A DNA stretch of 64,000 nt from Cytidiella melzeri (lineage: Eukaryota; Basidiomycota; Agaricomycetes; Polyporales; Irpicaceae). The translations under genes and the position numbers were made by a program. The notes beneath the pieces are model-generated. The model was given only the letters and a program-made list of their open reading frames with translations, did not search any database and was not told the DNA's origin. The DNA is taken from positions 51,831 through 115,830 of the forward strand of contig JABYQR010000120.1 in the NCBI GenBank assembly GCA_022592445.1, read 5' to 3'. Below are positions 11,616-24,808 of this stretch, piece by piece (within the stretch, counting starts at the first letter, position 1; each line of letters starts with the position of its first letter).

Positions 11616-13650
11616 ATGTCTGCCGAAACATCTGTCCTCATCGTACGTCAACCTACGCTCTCCTTCCACAGTCCCGCTCATCACTCACGTTCCATCTTGT
11701 CCGAACTCAGGTCGGCGCAGGCCCAAGCGGCCTCATCCTCGCCCTCGCCCTGCGCCAGAACAACATCCCAGTCCGCATCATCGAGAAAGACGTAATCTTT
11801 CACCGAGGCCAGCGCGGTTCCGGCATCCAACCTCGCTCACTCGAGCTCTTCAACTCGCTTGGGTCGCTCGATGATATCATGAAGGAGGGTATCCCGCCGG
11901 TGCAGGTGGCGATCTACGAACCCAACGGAAAGGATATTGCCAAGAAGCAGACGATGGTCGAAATCGCGGAGCCGACGCCTGATGTTCCGTTCGTAAGTTG
12001 TTCTCTTTCCTGCAGGACCATATTTTGCGATGAGAAATGGGGGCTGACCGATGTGCTTTTGTAGAGAAACCCCCATATGATCGGTCAATCGCACAACGAA
12101 GAGATCCATCGCAGGCATCTGGCGAAGTACGACACCGTCGTCGAGCTCGGGACTGAACTCGTGGGTTTAACACAAGACGAGGACGGTGTGACTGCGCAAG
12201 TGCTGTGCCGAAAAGACGGTCAAGAAAGCAAGCAGACAATCCGCGTCAAGTATCTCGTGAGCGCGGAAGGTGCCAGGAGTGAGTCACTCTCCTTTTACAC
12301 CTCTGGCAGCTCATTGCTGACGAGACGGACGTTTGATGTGTGCAGGTGTTGCTAGGAAGGAGCTTGATATTCGCTTCTTGGGCCAGACCCACGACGCCAT
12401 GCGTCTCGCTATCGCGGATATGCACCTGAAAGGTGTCACCACAGATGTGAGCTCCCATGCTGCAGCTGTCTCTCATCAAACTGATTAGTGTTTCTATCTT
12501 AGTATTGGCATCAGTTTGGAGATATTGGCAGCAAAGCGTACGTTTACTATCTACTTTTGTCTTCAGCGTCGGCTTATCTGACACGTTCGTATTCGACAGC
12601 GTATGGATCCGTCCTACAGAGCACGACGGCGTTTTCTCAGTTATGGCTGGTGGCAAAGACTGCGACGTCGACTTGCTCAGCACCGACCGTCAGGCTCTCC
12701 TGGATACAATCGTCGAGGTAACCAAGAGAGATAATCTCGAGTTCGGGGAGATGGTCTGGCAGACGAGTTGGAGGGCCAACGTGCGGATGGTGGAGAAATT
12801 CGGGAAGGGAAGGGTGTTCTTGGTTGGAGGTCGGCATCTCTACTCTTCCGACCTGTATTCATTACCCTCAAACTCACAGACGTGTCGAACAGACGCTGCG
12901 CATGTTCACAGCCCAACCGGTGGCCAAGGGTTGAACACCGGGGTCCAGGACTCGTTCAACCTCGCGTGGAAGCTCTCTCTCGCGCTCAAATACCCTTCCG
13001 TGCCCCGTGCCCTCCTGGAGTCGTACGAAACCGAGCGTCTCCCCGTTGTCAGAGACATGCTGTTCCGCACGAGCGAGCTCTTGAAGCAAACTGCGAATTA
13101 CAAATTGAAAGGCGGGACAGAGGCGACGCACTTGCGCCGGCCGCAAATACTTCACCAGATCGGCGTCAACTACCGCGGGAGCCCGGTCGTGGTGGAGGAA
13201 CAGGCGAAAGAGGAGGGCGAGGAGGAGGTGAGCGGGGCATATCGGCCTGAGGACCCGAGTGTGCTCAAGGCGGGAGACCGTGCGCCAGACTCGGCGGGAC
13301 TGTTGCGAGTCGAAGGTAGTGGCGAAGAAAAGAATACGTTGTTTGGTATCTTCAGGCCCAACCGACACACTGTCCTGTTGTTTGGCGAGGATGAGGAGAC
13401 TGTCGAGGTGCTGAAAAATGCGCCTACTGGTGCGATCTACACTGTGCGGGTCGTCTCGAAGAAAGATGAAGCGGCGGGTGCTGGTGTCGATGCTGTGTTT
13501 GTTGACAGTGAAGGGCACGCGCATACGTTTTATCCTCCGGCTGCTAAGGGCTTCAAGGTGATAATCGTTCGACCTGATGGGGTGGTGGGAGCGATTGCGA
13601 GGGGCAGGGAGGGTGCGGGGAAGTATCTGAAGGGTGTGTTTGGTGTGTAG
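11616..13650 (+). CDS. FAD-dependent aromatic monooxygenase, copy D
   Basis: Complete fourth paralogue, in opposite orientation to A-C. Seven exons join in phase: 11616-11642, 11711-11992, 12065-12278, 12346-12446, 12503-12537, 12600-12829 and 12893-13650, giving 548 residues, a normal length for the family. Exon 1 encodes MSAETSVLI; exon 2 opens with GAGPSG for FAD. Later motifs are RGSGIQPRSLE, HLAKYDTVVELGTEL, VSAEGAR, YWHQFGDIGSK, RPTEHDGVFSVM and the GD-like FAD-pyrophosphate motif in DAAHVHSPTGGQGLNTGVQDS. The last about 130 residues are the thioredoxin-like domain (HTVLLFGEDEE, IVRPDGVVGAI). Exon borders match those of A-C, so all four share one ancestor. A TATA box and a repeated upstream element precede it. 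Confidence 0.92.
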
Positions 13651-14163
13651 GACATTTGTTATCATTGGACTTACTTATAGTAGCTACTGTAGCTTTGTTG
13701 AACCTGCCTCGGTGTAATACTTGACTAGTATGAATTCCCACGCTATGATTGGGCCGCCGTCTGTTATGCAGAGTTGTTATTGCGCGCATGCTCTTTGCTC
13801 CTGACGTCCGACGCCAATATCGTTGATACCTCCGACTCGCTGACAATCATATGGTCTGCTCGTTCGTGGCCACCAGAACACCGCACAGGTCCGGCGACGG
13901 AGCGGCCATGGCCGAAACTGTACTCGACACATGCAGTCGATCTGCCCTCGACTCGGAGTGGAACAGCGAACTGAGAGCGATGCACGTTTGTCAGTCGAAG
14001 AGTCATCCCGGACGATCCGTCCGACCTTGCCGATTGCGAAGACCGTGGTCCATATGGCTCCCATAATCTAAGCGTCTCGGCCAAACATAAATACAAATCC
14101 ACCTCCAAGACTTTCGCCGTCTCGCCTCCCGTATACCTCCTTACCCACACCTAGACAGCGGGG
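13651..14163. other. intergenic, monooxygenase D to deacetylase
   Basis: About 510 bp containing the 3' flank of D and the promoter of the deacetylase gene. ORFs of up to 128 codons cross it on both strands but overlap the known starts and show no motif. Nothing else seen. Confidence 0.4.
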
Positions 14164-16182
14164 ATGTCTTCCCCGAACGGTCTCATCTGCTTCACCAACT
14201 GCCTGCTGCCGACCGAGGATGGTAACTTGGTCGAGCAGGACCTGTGGATCGACGAACGCAGGGGCGTCGTTCTTGACTCTCAGGTATGCCTTAGCTTCGT
14301 GTGTATATGCTACCTGCTGAACATCATCTCGTAGAAAACGTTCTTCAAGCGTCGCCAAAGGCCCGATCGCGTCATTGACCTCGGCGGGAATATCCTCAGG
14401 TGTGTGCTCATGCAAAAGACCCTTCTCCATTCACGTAACTGAACCGCGAACACTAGTCCCGGATATTTGGACATCCAGATCAACGGGGCTTACGGATTCG
14501 ACTTCTCCGTCTTTGAGGGCGACCATGAAACGTACCGCAACGGGCTGAAGATGGTCGCCGAGAAAATCGTCGAGACAGGTGTGACATCGTAAGGAACTGT
14601 TCCGCCGTGATTCGGGTTTTCCTCGATTGAACGTCGTCCATCAACCAGACTGGTACCCACCATCATTGTCAGTCTCAATACAACCTGCACCTACCGCCAA
14701 TTCTTGCTCAAATTTGACTTTAGACCCAAGAGAAATCCCTGTATCCCACTCTCCTGAACCTCCTTCGTCCCTACGCCTCGCCCGTCTCAGCCACACTGCT
14801 CGGATGGCACGCAGAGGGCCCTTTCATTCAGATGGCAAAGCGCGGTGCTCACGCCCCAGAGTTTTTACTCGAGGCGGGCGGCGGCCTCGAAAGCTTTGAA
14901 AAGGTCTACGGCGCAGAGAACCTCGCTGTCCAAGAAGACTGGCTGATGGCCTGCGAACCTCAGTCGGACAGCGTCGGTGTGCGCATCGTGACCGCCGCGC
15001 CCGAGATTGCCGGCGTACGCCCTGCCATGGAAGAGGCTGTCAAGCGAGGCGTCGTCTTCTCCATCGGACATAGGTTCGTCCCAGATTTATTCTAAATCTT
15101 TTGTCGTCGAGCTGATTTGCTTCCTCCAGTACTGCATCTACAGATGTTGCTACAACCGCTGTCGTTGGCGGAGCCCGCCTCATAACCCATCTTTTCAACG
15201 CCATGCCCCAACTCCACCACCGCGACCCCTCCATCATCGGCCTCCTCGGCGCCTCCCCACACCTCATCTTCCCTCAATCTCCTTCCATCTCTCCCCCTAC
15301 GTCTCCCATCGGCTCCGTATTCCCAACGCTCCACCACCGCAGCGACTCCGAGTCCACATCCTCACTCGCAAAACGCATCATGGCCGCACATGGCGAGGGC
15401 GGCGCCAAGGCTACCAGTGAGGCATTCGACGAGCTCGTCACGCCCCCCATGACTCCCGTCCTAGCGCCGATCGAGACGGACTTGGGGCTCAAGAAGGGAG
15501 AGGTAACGAAAATGTCGTTTGAGAGGCCGTTTTACGAGATGATCGTGGATGGGATCCATTCGCATCCCAATTCTGTTCGCGCAAGTATCACTCCCTCTCT
15601 CCGAGACATTCTAAGTGTGGCGTGCTAATGTCTTTTGTTCGTGGTTTCAGCTTGCATACTCTGCGTATCCTGAGGGGTGTATCTTGATCACCGATGGTAC
15701 ATATTTATCACTTCTTAGTTAAAGCTATGACTGACCTGCCTTTTTCGTGATATTACAGCGATGAAGATTTTGGATCCCAACCTCAAAGATGGTATTCACG
15801 AATGGCGTGACGGCAAACGATTCGTCAAAGAAGGCGACAAGCTCTACCTCGAAGGCACCGACACGCTCGCCGGGAGGTAAAGTATTCCTCTCCTTCCCAT
15901 CCATTTTCCCTCATCACTGACCCTCAGAAAACTATGCTATGTAGCGTGGTCACCCTCGACAAATGCGTGCGCAACTTTTCGCGGTTCACGGGCTGCTCTC
16001 TCGGTGAGGCCATCAAGTGCGCGACGTTCAACCCCGCGAGGTGTCTTGGGATTGAGGGCAAGAAGGGCACGCTCCGCCCTGGTGCGGACGCGGATCTGAT
16101 TGTGCTCGACCGGAAGGGATACGTGCAGAGTACGTGGGTGAAGGGGAGGGAGGTTTGGGTTCGGCGCAGTGCGAGGCAGTGA
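14164..16182 (+). CDS. nagA: N-acetylglucosamine-6-phosphate deacetylase
   Basis: Amidohydrolase that removes acetate from GlcNAc-6-phosphate in the cytosol, feeding chitin-derived amino sugar into glycolysis. Nine exons fit in phase: 14164-14283, 14335-14399, 14457-14588, 14649-14667, 14724-15073, 15130-15580, 15651-15696, 15759-15876, 15945-16182; 512 residues. Motifs in order: GYLDIQINGAYGFDF near residue 70, metal-site HAEGPF about 141-146, GHS about 227-229, HLFNAM about 248-253, DGIHSHPNSVRLAY, catalytic TDAMK about 395, and a C-terminal GTLRPGADADLIVLDR. It is about 100 residues longer than typical family members because of a Ser/Pro-rich insert around residues 275-350. The intron after exon 6 has a GCAAGT donor, and the protein alignment across it (SVR/LAYSAYPEG) makes this GC-AG intron secure. 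Symbol follows the bacterial name; DAC1 is used in Candida. Confidence 0.92.
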
Positions 16183-16411
16183 AAGCATTTTGTTACTGAC
16201 CTGGGGAGTTGTCAGTTTGTTGTAGGATAATACCGCTAGAGCGTGGAACATGGTGTTGGGACGAGCAGGCAATTCTTGCTGTATGTATACACACACATGA
16301 TATAGATTACGATGTTGAATACTCTCAGTACAATGCACAAGCGCTTGTACCACTACTTCGTCTGTCTATATTCTACTCCGATTGTGATTAAAGGGCGGTG
16401 TCCTTCGGCAT

Positions 16412-17807
<1,396 letters not shown>

Positions 17808-19346
17808 ACTCGAGTGAGTTGATGTGATTGGGGAGGCAGAGTAGGTGCGTTCTGACGACTCTAGTAGCAGCTAAACTGTCCCTTTATACTGGAGTTTTGC
17901 GCAGCCAGTTAAGATGTTGTTGAGCGTGAATGTATTGAACACTAGCCGAACCTCTGCGCGGCGCAAAGGCAGCGTACGCGTAGCTGACAGCTCGCGCTAT
18001 TATTTTTGATGGGAGGGACCACTGCGCTGTTGAGAGATAGTGACAAGTCTGTAAGTTCAGCTCGAGTTCGAACGCTGCGCTACACCTGCGAATATCTCCC
18101 CGTCATCGTCGGAGGTCTTGAGCACGAAGAAAGCCAATGAGGTGCCTGCCGTGGTACACGTAGGCAAACTAGCTGACACTTTGTTCATCATGATTGAGAA
18201 CTGTTCTAGTTGACAACGTTGGTTGTAAGCCGAGATCTGTTGTGCAAGGACCGTAATGCGAAATAAGAAGTCGACGATCTTCCGGGCTGTTGCAGCTTGC
18301 TGGTAGTAGTGCCCTGACGGTTGACTCCGGGATCCCCAGGCCATCCCATTGACTGGTATGGACTCTATGGAGGGCTCGGTACCGGTAGCGTTTGGTTTGT
18401 GTGCTGCTGCGACGCAATGTTTCCTGTCGATTTCCATCAGGAAACAATGACTTGTCTACCCGAGGCTACCTGAGGCTACCAGCAGCTCCAGAGCCCTGTG
18501 TAGGAACTGGTAGCTCAGGTAGACAAGTCTTTTTTTCCTGATGTCGGATCACGATACTATAGGCCTGTACGCCCCGAGTTTTTGGTGGGTCATAGCAGCT
18601 GCGCATCATGTTTCTGTGAAATTGACTGATACTATCACGATATACGGGGAACACCGCACCAGTTCTGATCCTACCTATTACAGTACTTTACTACTACTGC
18701 GCAAAATACGCCATGTAGGCTGCACAGGATTTTTCGGAGGTAGATCTACGCAGCAGCGAATATAATACTGCGTCGTGTACGGAGGTGATTATCATAACGA
18801 CAGTAGTGTTGAATCGAGCAAGCGTACCGCAGTGTTGTGTTCTGTCACCATCGTATCGCATTCAGTCCGCATCCACACCCACAAAGACATTCCTGAATGT
18901 TGCGTATTGAACGTCTGAACATGGGCCATGAACATGAAGCAGTGAGAGTAACAAGCTACCAATGATCTGTATCGGCATTGTTCTTCAAGTTGTAGGTGCG
19001 AATTCGAGTCAGAGGACAATCCTGCCATGATTCCAAATTAGGAAGCATGGTTGATGCGCATCGACGTCCACTACCGCCGTCTTTCGACTTTGTACCGAGC
19101 ACCACGAAATCAGTTTTCATATTAGACACCTCTGAGTCCTCTTTATCCTGGCAAGTGATACGACCCACAACACAGCCAGACCAGAACCCAGAGCCTCCAT
19201 CATAATCTATAGCCAAGGAACGGTGCGCGGCACTTCGACTACGAAACAGCTCCTTCGCGCGGTCCATCTATACGCACCCCGCGTATATATCATTGATCTC
19301 ACACGGAAATTAGCGGCCTCCGAGGACAGCTCCCAGGACCTTGAAG
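17808..19346. other. intergenic, OYE to F-box gene
   Basis: About 1.5 kb between divergent genes. Several ORFs of 60-126 codons (for example minus strand 18057-18437) show no recognisable motif and are not called. The one clear structure is the foldback element at 18437-18542. Confidence 0.4.
18437..18542. repeat. small foldback element (MITE-like)
   Basis: A 12-bp perfect inverted repeat (GACTTGTCTACC at 18449-18460 and its complement at 18518-18529) extends outward imperfectly to ATCAGGAAA and its complement, giving arms of about 25 bp around a 57-bp centre. Inside the left part GAGGCTACC is directly repeated. The size and terminal inverted repeats fit a miniature transposable element, but I see no target-site duplication, so the class is open. 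Confidence 0.6.
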
Positions 19347-21557
19347 ATGTTCTGTGCTCTCCAAGCCGATATCGCTCTCTACATCGTACCCTTTCTCTCT
19401 TTTCAGGACCTCAGCGCACTCTACAGGCTGTCCAAATCCAACCATCGCTTCTTCCTCGAGCACGAAGATGCGGTGTATCATCAGATGGCTGTCTCCCACC
19501 GTTTCGCTCTCCCGGGCATGTCGCTGGCCGAGGCCTGGCAAGCAGCAGAGCTGAAGAAGGGAGAGTATACTAGTCTGAAGGGTATGCACAAGTGGAAAGA
19601 TCTCTGTGAGTGACAGACGGCGTTGTGCTTCACGAAAAAAAAGTCCATGCCAAGTACATATGATCGCTACGTGTATCTAGGCCGAGAATTCGTCATTCTC
19701 GAGCGAAACTGGTCTGGACGCGGATTTATTGTGCAGGGCGGATACACCTGCTTCGACGACGAAATCCAGGAATTTGCCATTGACGAAGACCACGGTCTCC
19801 TGCTTGCCTTGACGGCGCATGGGTTATTCGTCGCGCGTACGTTGGATGGCGATGAGTTAGTTTGGAGTTTGTCTGGGGTGAGAAACTCGCACATTCCCTG
19901 ATGCGTTTATTTTGGTTACTAACCAAATACCTAATGTACTATATAGGTGGTCCAGTTTGCACAGTCGGGTGATTCGCTGTTGCTTTGGCGTGGTGAAAAT
20001 ACTATGGGCACAATACAAGTTTGGCGTTTCGCTGACTCCAGGTCTCCAGTCACCGTCACGCCCATCGTACATCCATCGCAGCTCGCTGCCACAGAGCAAC
20101 AGCTCCAAGAGTTCGAGGCCTCTTCTCAAACTCATGCCAGTATTCATGGCGGCTACATTGCACATGCGAACCTGCCAATCCCACCAGGCGGCTGGCGAAC
20201 ATTTGCCATCTTCGAGCCATACCTCGCCCTTGTTGATAGAGACCATCAACACGTCATTCACATTTACGATATCCTTCGTGGCGAGCTTCATCAGGTTATC
20301 GACCTTGACCCTATACTCATCGAACAGTCCGCGGACTACGGTGATCATTGTGTATTGCCGTCTGTTCTACTCGACCTGCAGCTTTCTGCCAAGTACCTCT
20401 GCGCGTGTTTTGACTTTGCGGTGATTGTCGCTCGACTGCGCGTGGCTGGTGATGCAGAGAAGGAAAATTCTGTACCCGGAGCTGTCAAATCTGGAGTAAA
20501 CAAGAACGCCGTACTTTACGAAGATACTGTTCATTCTTATGAAGTCAGAGGGACTTTACCGCATCCCGAGAGAGTGCCCGTGTGGAAATCAACAATCTCT
20601 CGCATTGACGATGTCGAAATTGCGAGGCACGACAACACCAGTGTAGCAATATCTGCAGGAGCTGACTCTCTGGAAGAGTACAGAGTTGTCGAACGTACTC
20701 GCGCAGAAATTGAGGAAGTGCATCTGCTGCGCGCCAATACCGGGCTTACTGCCATTCAGGAGGGACACAGCAATGTTCGGTGCAATGTTCACTGCTATAT
20801 CTCAGGTACGCATTTTATCCACGTTCTGTCAAGTCATGCACCTGAGACAACCCCTCAACACCTGATACCGACTGGATCAGCCAAATTCTCTCCTAACGGG
20901 CGTCACCTCGTCATTGGGACGACTTGCAGTCATATTTACTTCTTCCCTGATATCGACCGGATGTTCGACGCTGGAATCGCACCAGCAGAGATCGTACAGA
21001 AGATGGTGGTCGACGAACCAATACGGTTCATCAAATGGGACGCACAAGACCGAGTGTTCGCCTTCCAAGACGTACGTCCAAGCTTCATGCATTTACAACA
21101 TACGCTGACCTAGCAGTGCCCTTGTAACCTGTAGGAGGATAACTCCACTTGGCTTCTGAACCTGTGTCCGACATACCATGCACACAGAGACGATGAACCC
21201 GAACCACCGCTGTCTCTTGTTGGTGCCAGAGTGCTTCGTGTGCACACGTTTGGCAGTATGCACATTCGGGCACATCAGAATCTGCAGGTTCGAAAAGCAG
21301 GAGTATGGGCAATCGCTGACTTGGGTGAGGTGCATCGGCTTGTGTGTGCTGTCAAGGTGAGGGAGGACGGGGATCTATGCGATGTGAGGGGTTTGGATGG
21401 GAAGAGGGCTGGTGCTTGGGAGTTTGATGCTCCTCGTGCGTGGTCTTCCTCTCCCGCTCGTCGGCGGACAAGTTTTTGTGCGCACATTGACTTGACTGGT
21501 TGGTTCATAGATAAGACTGTTTGCATGCTCTGTTTCACAAATGGAGGATTCTCGTAG
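19347..21557 (+). CDS. F-box domain protein
   Basis: Four exons fit in phase: 19347-19605, 19681-19877, 19947-21071 and 21135-21557, coding for 667 residues. The N-terminus (ADIALYIVPFLSFQDLSALYRLSKSNHRFFLEHEDAVYHQ) is an F-box, the Skp1-binding segment of SCF ubiquitin ligases. The following about 600 residues are a long region with beta-propeller-like character (repeated blocks ending in W or H plus small residues, such as LLLWRGENTMGTIQVWRF and RHLVIGTTCSHIYFFPD), as found in many basidiomycete F-box proteins. I could not count true WD40 repeats. Start chosen at the first in-frame ATG just before the F-box. The target of the putative ligase is unknown. Confidence 0.75.
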
Positions 21558-22100
21558 TAGGCCGGCGTCGCGTCTGGGATCATATGTGGAGAATGTAAGT
21601 GGGTGCTTTGTAATAAGCTTGGATGGGTCTACAACGGCCCGAGCCCGATGAACTTAGACTTTCACTCCGGCTCTGAACGGAATGTTGTTGACCGCCTTTA
21701 GCACATCTGTAGGGCATTAGTTGGCGCGAGTAATCTCTGTTTGTACACTCATGGAATGGCCAAGAATGTATTGACCCAAGATAGCGCACAACCGCAGAGA
21801 CACGACAGGCGATAGATCCGCAACCATATCGAAGTACCCAACACCCTCACCTCAACCCACTTTTTCTTAAAAAATAAAAAAATTAAAAAAAATTCCAAGT
21901 TTATAAAGGTCCGTGCGTAACATAGTTACATGTAAGACCATAATCTGAAATCATGAAGCGGCTGCCAGGGCCCGCCTCGATTGTGGGTTGTTTTATACAG
22001 TCCTCGAATGAGTTGTGTGAACCGGAACCTATACTTGGCAGACAGAAAGGAAGACATAGACCCCCGGCCCCGTGGTGGCCTGCAGCTGCGAGTGCCCGCT
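21558..22100. other. intergenic after the F-box gene
   Basis: About 540 bp of 3' flank. It contains a poly(A)-rich tract around 21868-21900, which may be the site of a retroposed poly(A) tail or simple low complexity. No gene seen. Confidence 0.4.
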
Positions 22101-22385
22101 GCAACTGCTACTTTCTGACGGTCTTTTCAGGACAGATGAATGTGGTATGTCCAAGGCCTGATGTCACAAACATGTACACTTTTTCTTTGTCTTTTCCTTT
22201 GATTTTCCTTATCTTATCTTATCAATGACACATGGCTCCTGCATGTGATCAAGTACATGTGACAGACTGGTCATATGATCATAGAAGGTGCTGGAACATT
22301 GTAGAACATCACACCATAGCACACCATACGTTCCCACAGCAGTGTTAGAAGTACAGACCCGGTACCAGGGATCCTTGTCTGAGAT

Positions 22386-22499
22386 GTATATAAACCCACT
22401 CTGTAGCTCCCTAAAGACCTCAGATTCTACCTCCTGGTCTTTAGGTGATGTCCACCTTGTACTAGGTCCATTGCTGTACTAATATAACCTGGTCTTTAG
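22386..22499 (+). promoter_or_regulatory. LTR-like promoter with repeat-bounded intron
   Basis: TATA box TATATAAA near 22386-22393. Starting about 45 bp downstream, the 12-bp unit CCTGGTCTTTAG occurs at 22433-22444 and again at 22488-22499. The 55 bp from the end of unit 1 to the end of unit 2 start GTGATG, contain a branch-site-like TACTAAT and end TTTAG, so they form a plausible intron. The same arrangement is seen in three other LTR or LTR-like sequences in this window. The rest of the parent element is not recognisable. Confidence 0.5.
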
Positions 22500-23639
22500 C
22501 TCATTGTTAGCTGCTCCCTTGTCGTTGTTTCTCCTTCCTCATCACCATTTCCCTTGTTGTCATCGTCCACGCGAGTTTGCTCATTGTTCCTCTGCCCCCT
22601 TTGTCACTTCCTTGCTCTTCATAGAGTTTGGTTGTGTTCCTGACAAATAATTATCAGTACTCTGGAAGCTAACAAAACCTTCTAAACCACTACATTCCTG
22701 AACAGTGCAAGTTTGTGGTTGCATCAGCAGTGAGCACTGCATGTGATTGTTCCACAAAGTCTCACAACCACTAGTTGCCTTCTAAGCAGGAGTTACAATC
22801 AGACAACAGCCTGTGGCAGTTCCAATGGGGGTGAGGCAGTTCAGACATCAACAGGACACATGTAACATGTTCTAGCAATTGATCTAATGAAACACCCTCA
22901 AGCCTTTCATTCTGAAAGCAAGTAATTTTCTAGAATCAGCAGTGAACACTGCACAAGATTAATGACAAGATAGATGAAACCCCTTGCTACCATTGGTGAC
23001 TACCTTCATCAATGTATGGCTCCTTTTCCCGCACCCAAACTTATCAATTGTAGCACAGTCACTTTATCCCAGATCAAGTTGCCTATCAAAGGTGTCACCA
23101 ATAGCAAATGCCCATAATACAGTCAATATTCATGACCAGATGGCTTGGCAAGATCCTTACCAGGAACAGAGTTGTTTACTGAGGTTCATTTTCCTAACAA
23201 AGTCACAGGTGCAATTAACTATTTCATGCTATATGATTTACTCAATTTGCTATCTATAACATAATCACTTGTAAACCTGTGCCTGCTATTTACCAAACTA
23301 GATTATTCAACATAGTTCAACACCATTAAGAAGAAGACGCATGTCAAACAATCTTTATCTCCATGCTCTACTCCACAAACTTGTTTTAATTCTGTAATCA
23401 CACTCATTGTTGCACTTCAAACAATACAGCACAGTCCCTCTTCTTTCATGAATGATTGTGTACTCCAGTGAAGACAAACCACCGACTTACTATACATTAC
23501 ACATCAAAGAAGCTATTCCCAACACAATTACTTATTCAGACTGCTACCAGCACCAAGTTTACCTACAAATCTGGATCAAAAAGTGATATTTCATTCAATC
23601 TTCAGGAATTGTGCTTGCCGCTTGCTGGCCTTGCTAACG

Positions 23640-24808
23640 CTAGTCTAAGTCCTGGCACAACAACAGCAAAGATATACCTCCACCTCCTGGTCTTATCATC
23701 ATGGGGGGAGGAAAGAACAGTACGGAGGACAAGAACAGTACATTGTCAAAGAAGTGTTAGACAGCAGACTACACAGATGTTGGAAGAAACTCCAATTCCT
23801 TATCAAATAGGAAGGGTGTTCACACTGGCACAATAGCTGGGAACCTGTTCAAAACCTTGAGCATAGTCAAGAAGCAATTGACAACCTCTAAAAAGCAAAC
23901 CCCAGAGTGCCCCAGATCATCAAAGCCTCACTCTTTGCGGATCCCACCTGCACTTTTAGGAGTTCAATACCCATACTGACCCTGCTTTCCTCTGCACAAT
24001 CTATCCATCTACATCAAAGGTAGCTGGGATAAGGCCCACACATTAGTCTGGACATCTCAAGAACACCACGGTGACACGTAATGCTGAGTCAACAATACCA
24101 GAAGTGGAGAAACTTTTTAGCATCCTTCTGACTAGACCATCAGGGCAATTGTGCTGAAGCCCTGTAGACAGGTTGAAGAGCATACCACAGCAAAGTGATG
24201 TCTTGCAAGGGCGCTCAATTTTAGGAGGGTCTGATGTCATGTATGGCCTGACTAGACCTTATTTTTCTCATTTTACCTCTAGTGTACAAGTTGCAAACCC
24301 TCTCAAACCCCTTGCAAACGTCTATTAAGCACCCAGATCACATGGCTTTGGTGCTCTACATAGTCACATTACTTGTTGCTACATCACACTGACTCAGTTT
24401 ATGTAAGACCACATGGCAACAGCCACATGTCTTAGCCCAAAGCTAGGTATTAGACATTGTAGTTACCACATGGACTCCTGTTGGTCTATGGCTCTTGTTC
24501 TCTTTATGGTCAGAGTGTTCCCACAAGTGTGAAAGTGTGAAACCTGAACACAAAGACTGGCCTCATAGATAGATTCTCTCATGAGTAGAGATCTTGGAAG
24601 AGTCCAGACAATAGTCATTGTTCTTGTTCAGGGAGTTCTATTGGTTTTTCTTCACATGCGGCTTCATGCCAAGGCTGGTCTGTATGCAGGCTCCGGAGTC
24701 TATATAGACTGCTGCATGTACACTCCTAGCTCCCCATCTCAACCACCTTATTTTTGTTGCCCATTCAATGTCCCTAGTTGTTGAGTTGAGCCCTTGTCTC
24801 CATGTCAC
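23640..24808 (+). mobile_element. Decayed Ty3/gypsy remnant (3' pol end plus LTR)
   Basis: From about 23640 to 24050 the plus strand aligns base for base with the C-terminal coding region (chromodomain end) of the gypsy element on the minus strand at 62.0-62.4 kb, including the block around WEPVQNLEHSQEAID. 24043-24240 corresponds to the element's untranslated tail, which carries the polypurine tract, and an LTR begins with TGTCATG at 24235. It ends at TGTCTCCATGTCA near 24808, matching the end of the 61.0 kb LTR. Its LTR is about 574 bp against 757 bp there, because of an internal deletion. Most substitutions turn CG into TG or CA. The coding frame is destroyed by stops and indels. Only the 3' end of the element remains. 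Confidence 0.85.

Noticed and set aside
18055..18130. GTTCGAAC stretch resembling a tRNA B box
   Set aside because: No A box at the right distance and no acceptor-stem pairing on either strand.
21868..21905. Poly(A)-rich tract as the tail of a LINE or processed gene
   Set aside because: No coding remnant upstream in the right orientation and no target duplication seen; simple low complexity is enough.
23456..23836. 126-codon ORF in the AT-rich block
   Set aside because: Its second half is an out-of-frame reading of the decayed gypsy chromodomain region.
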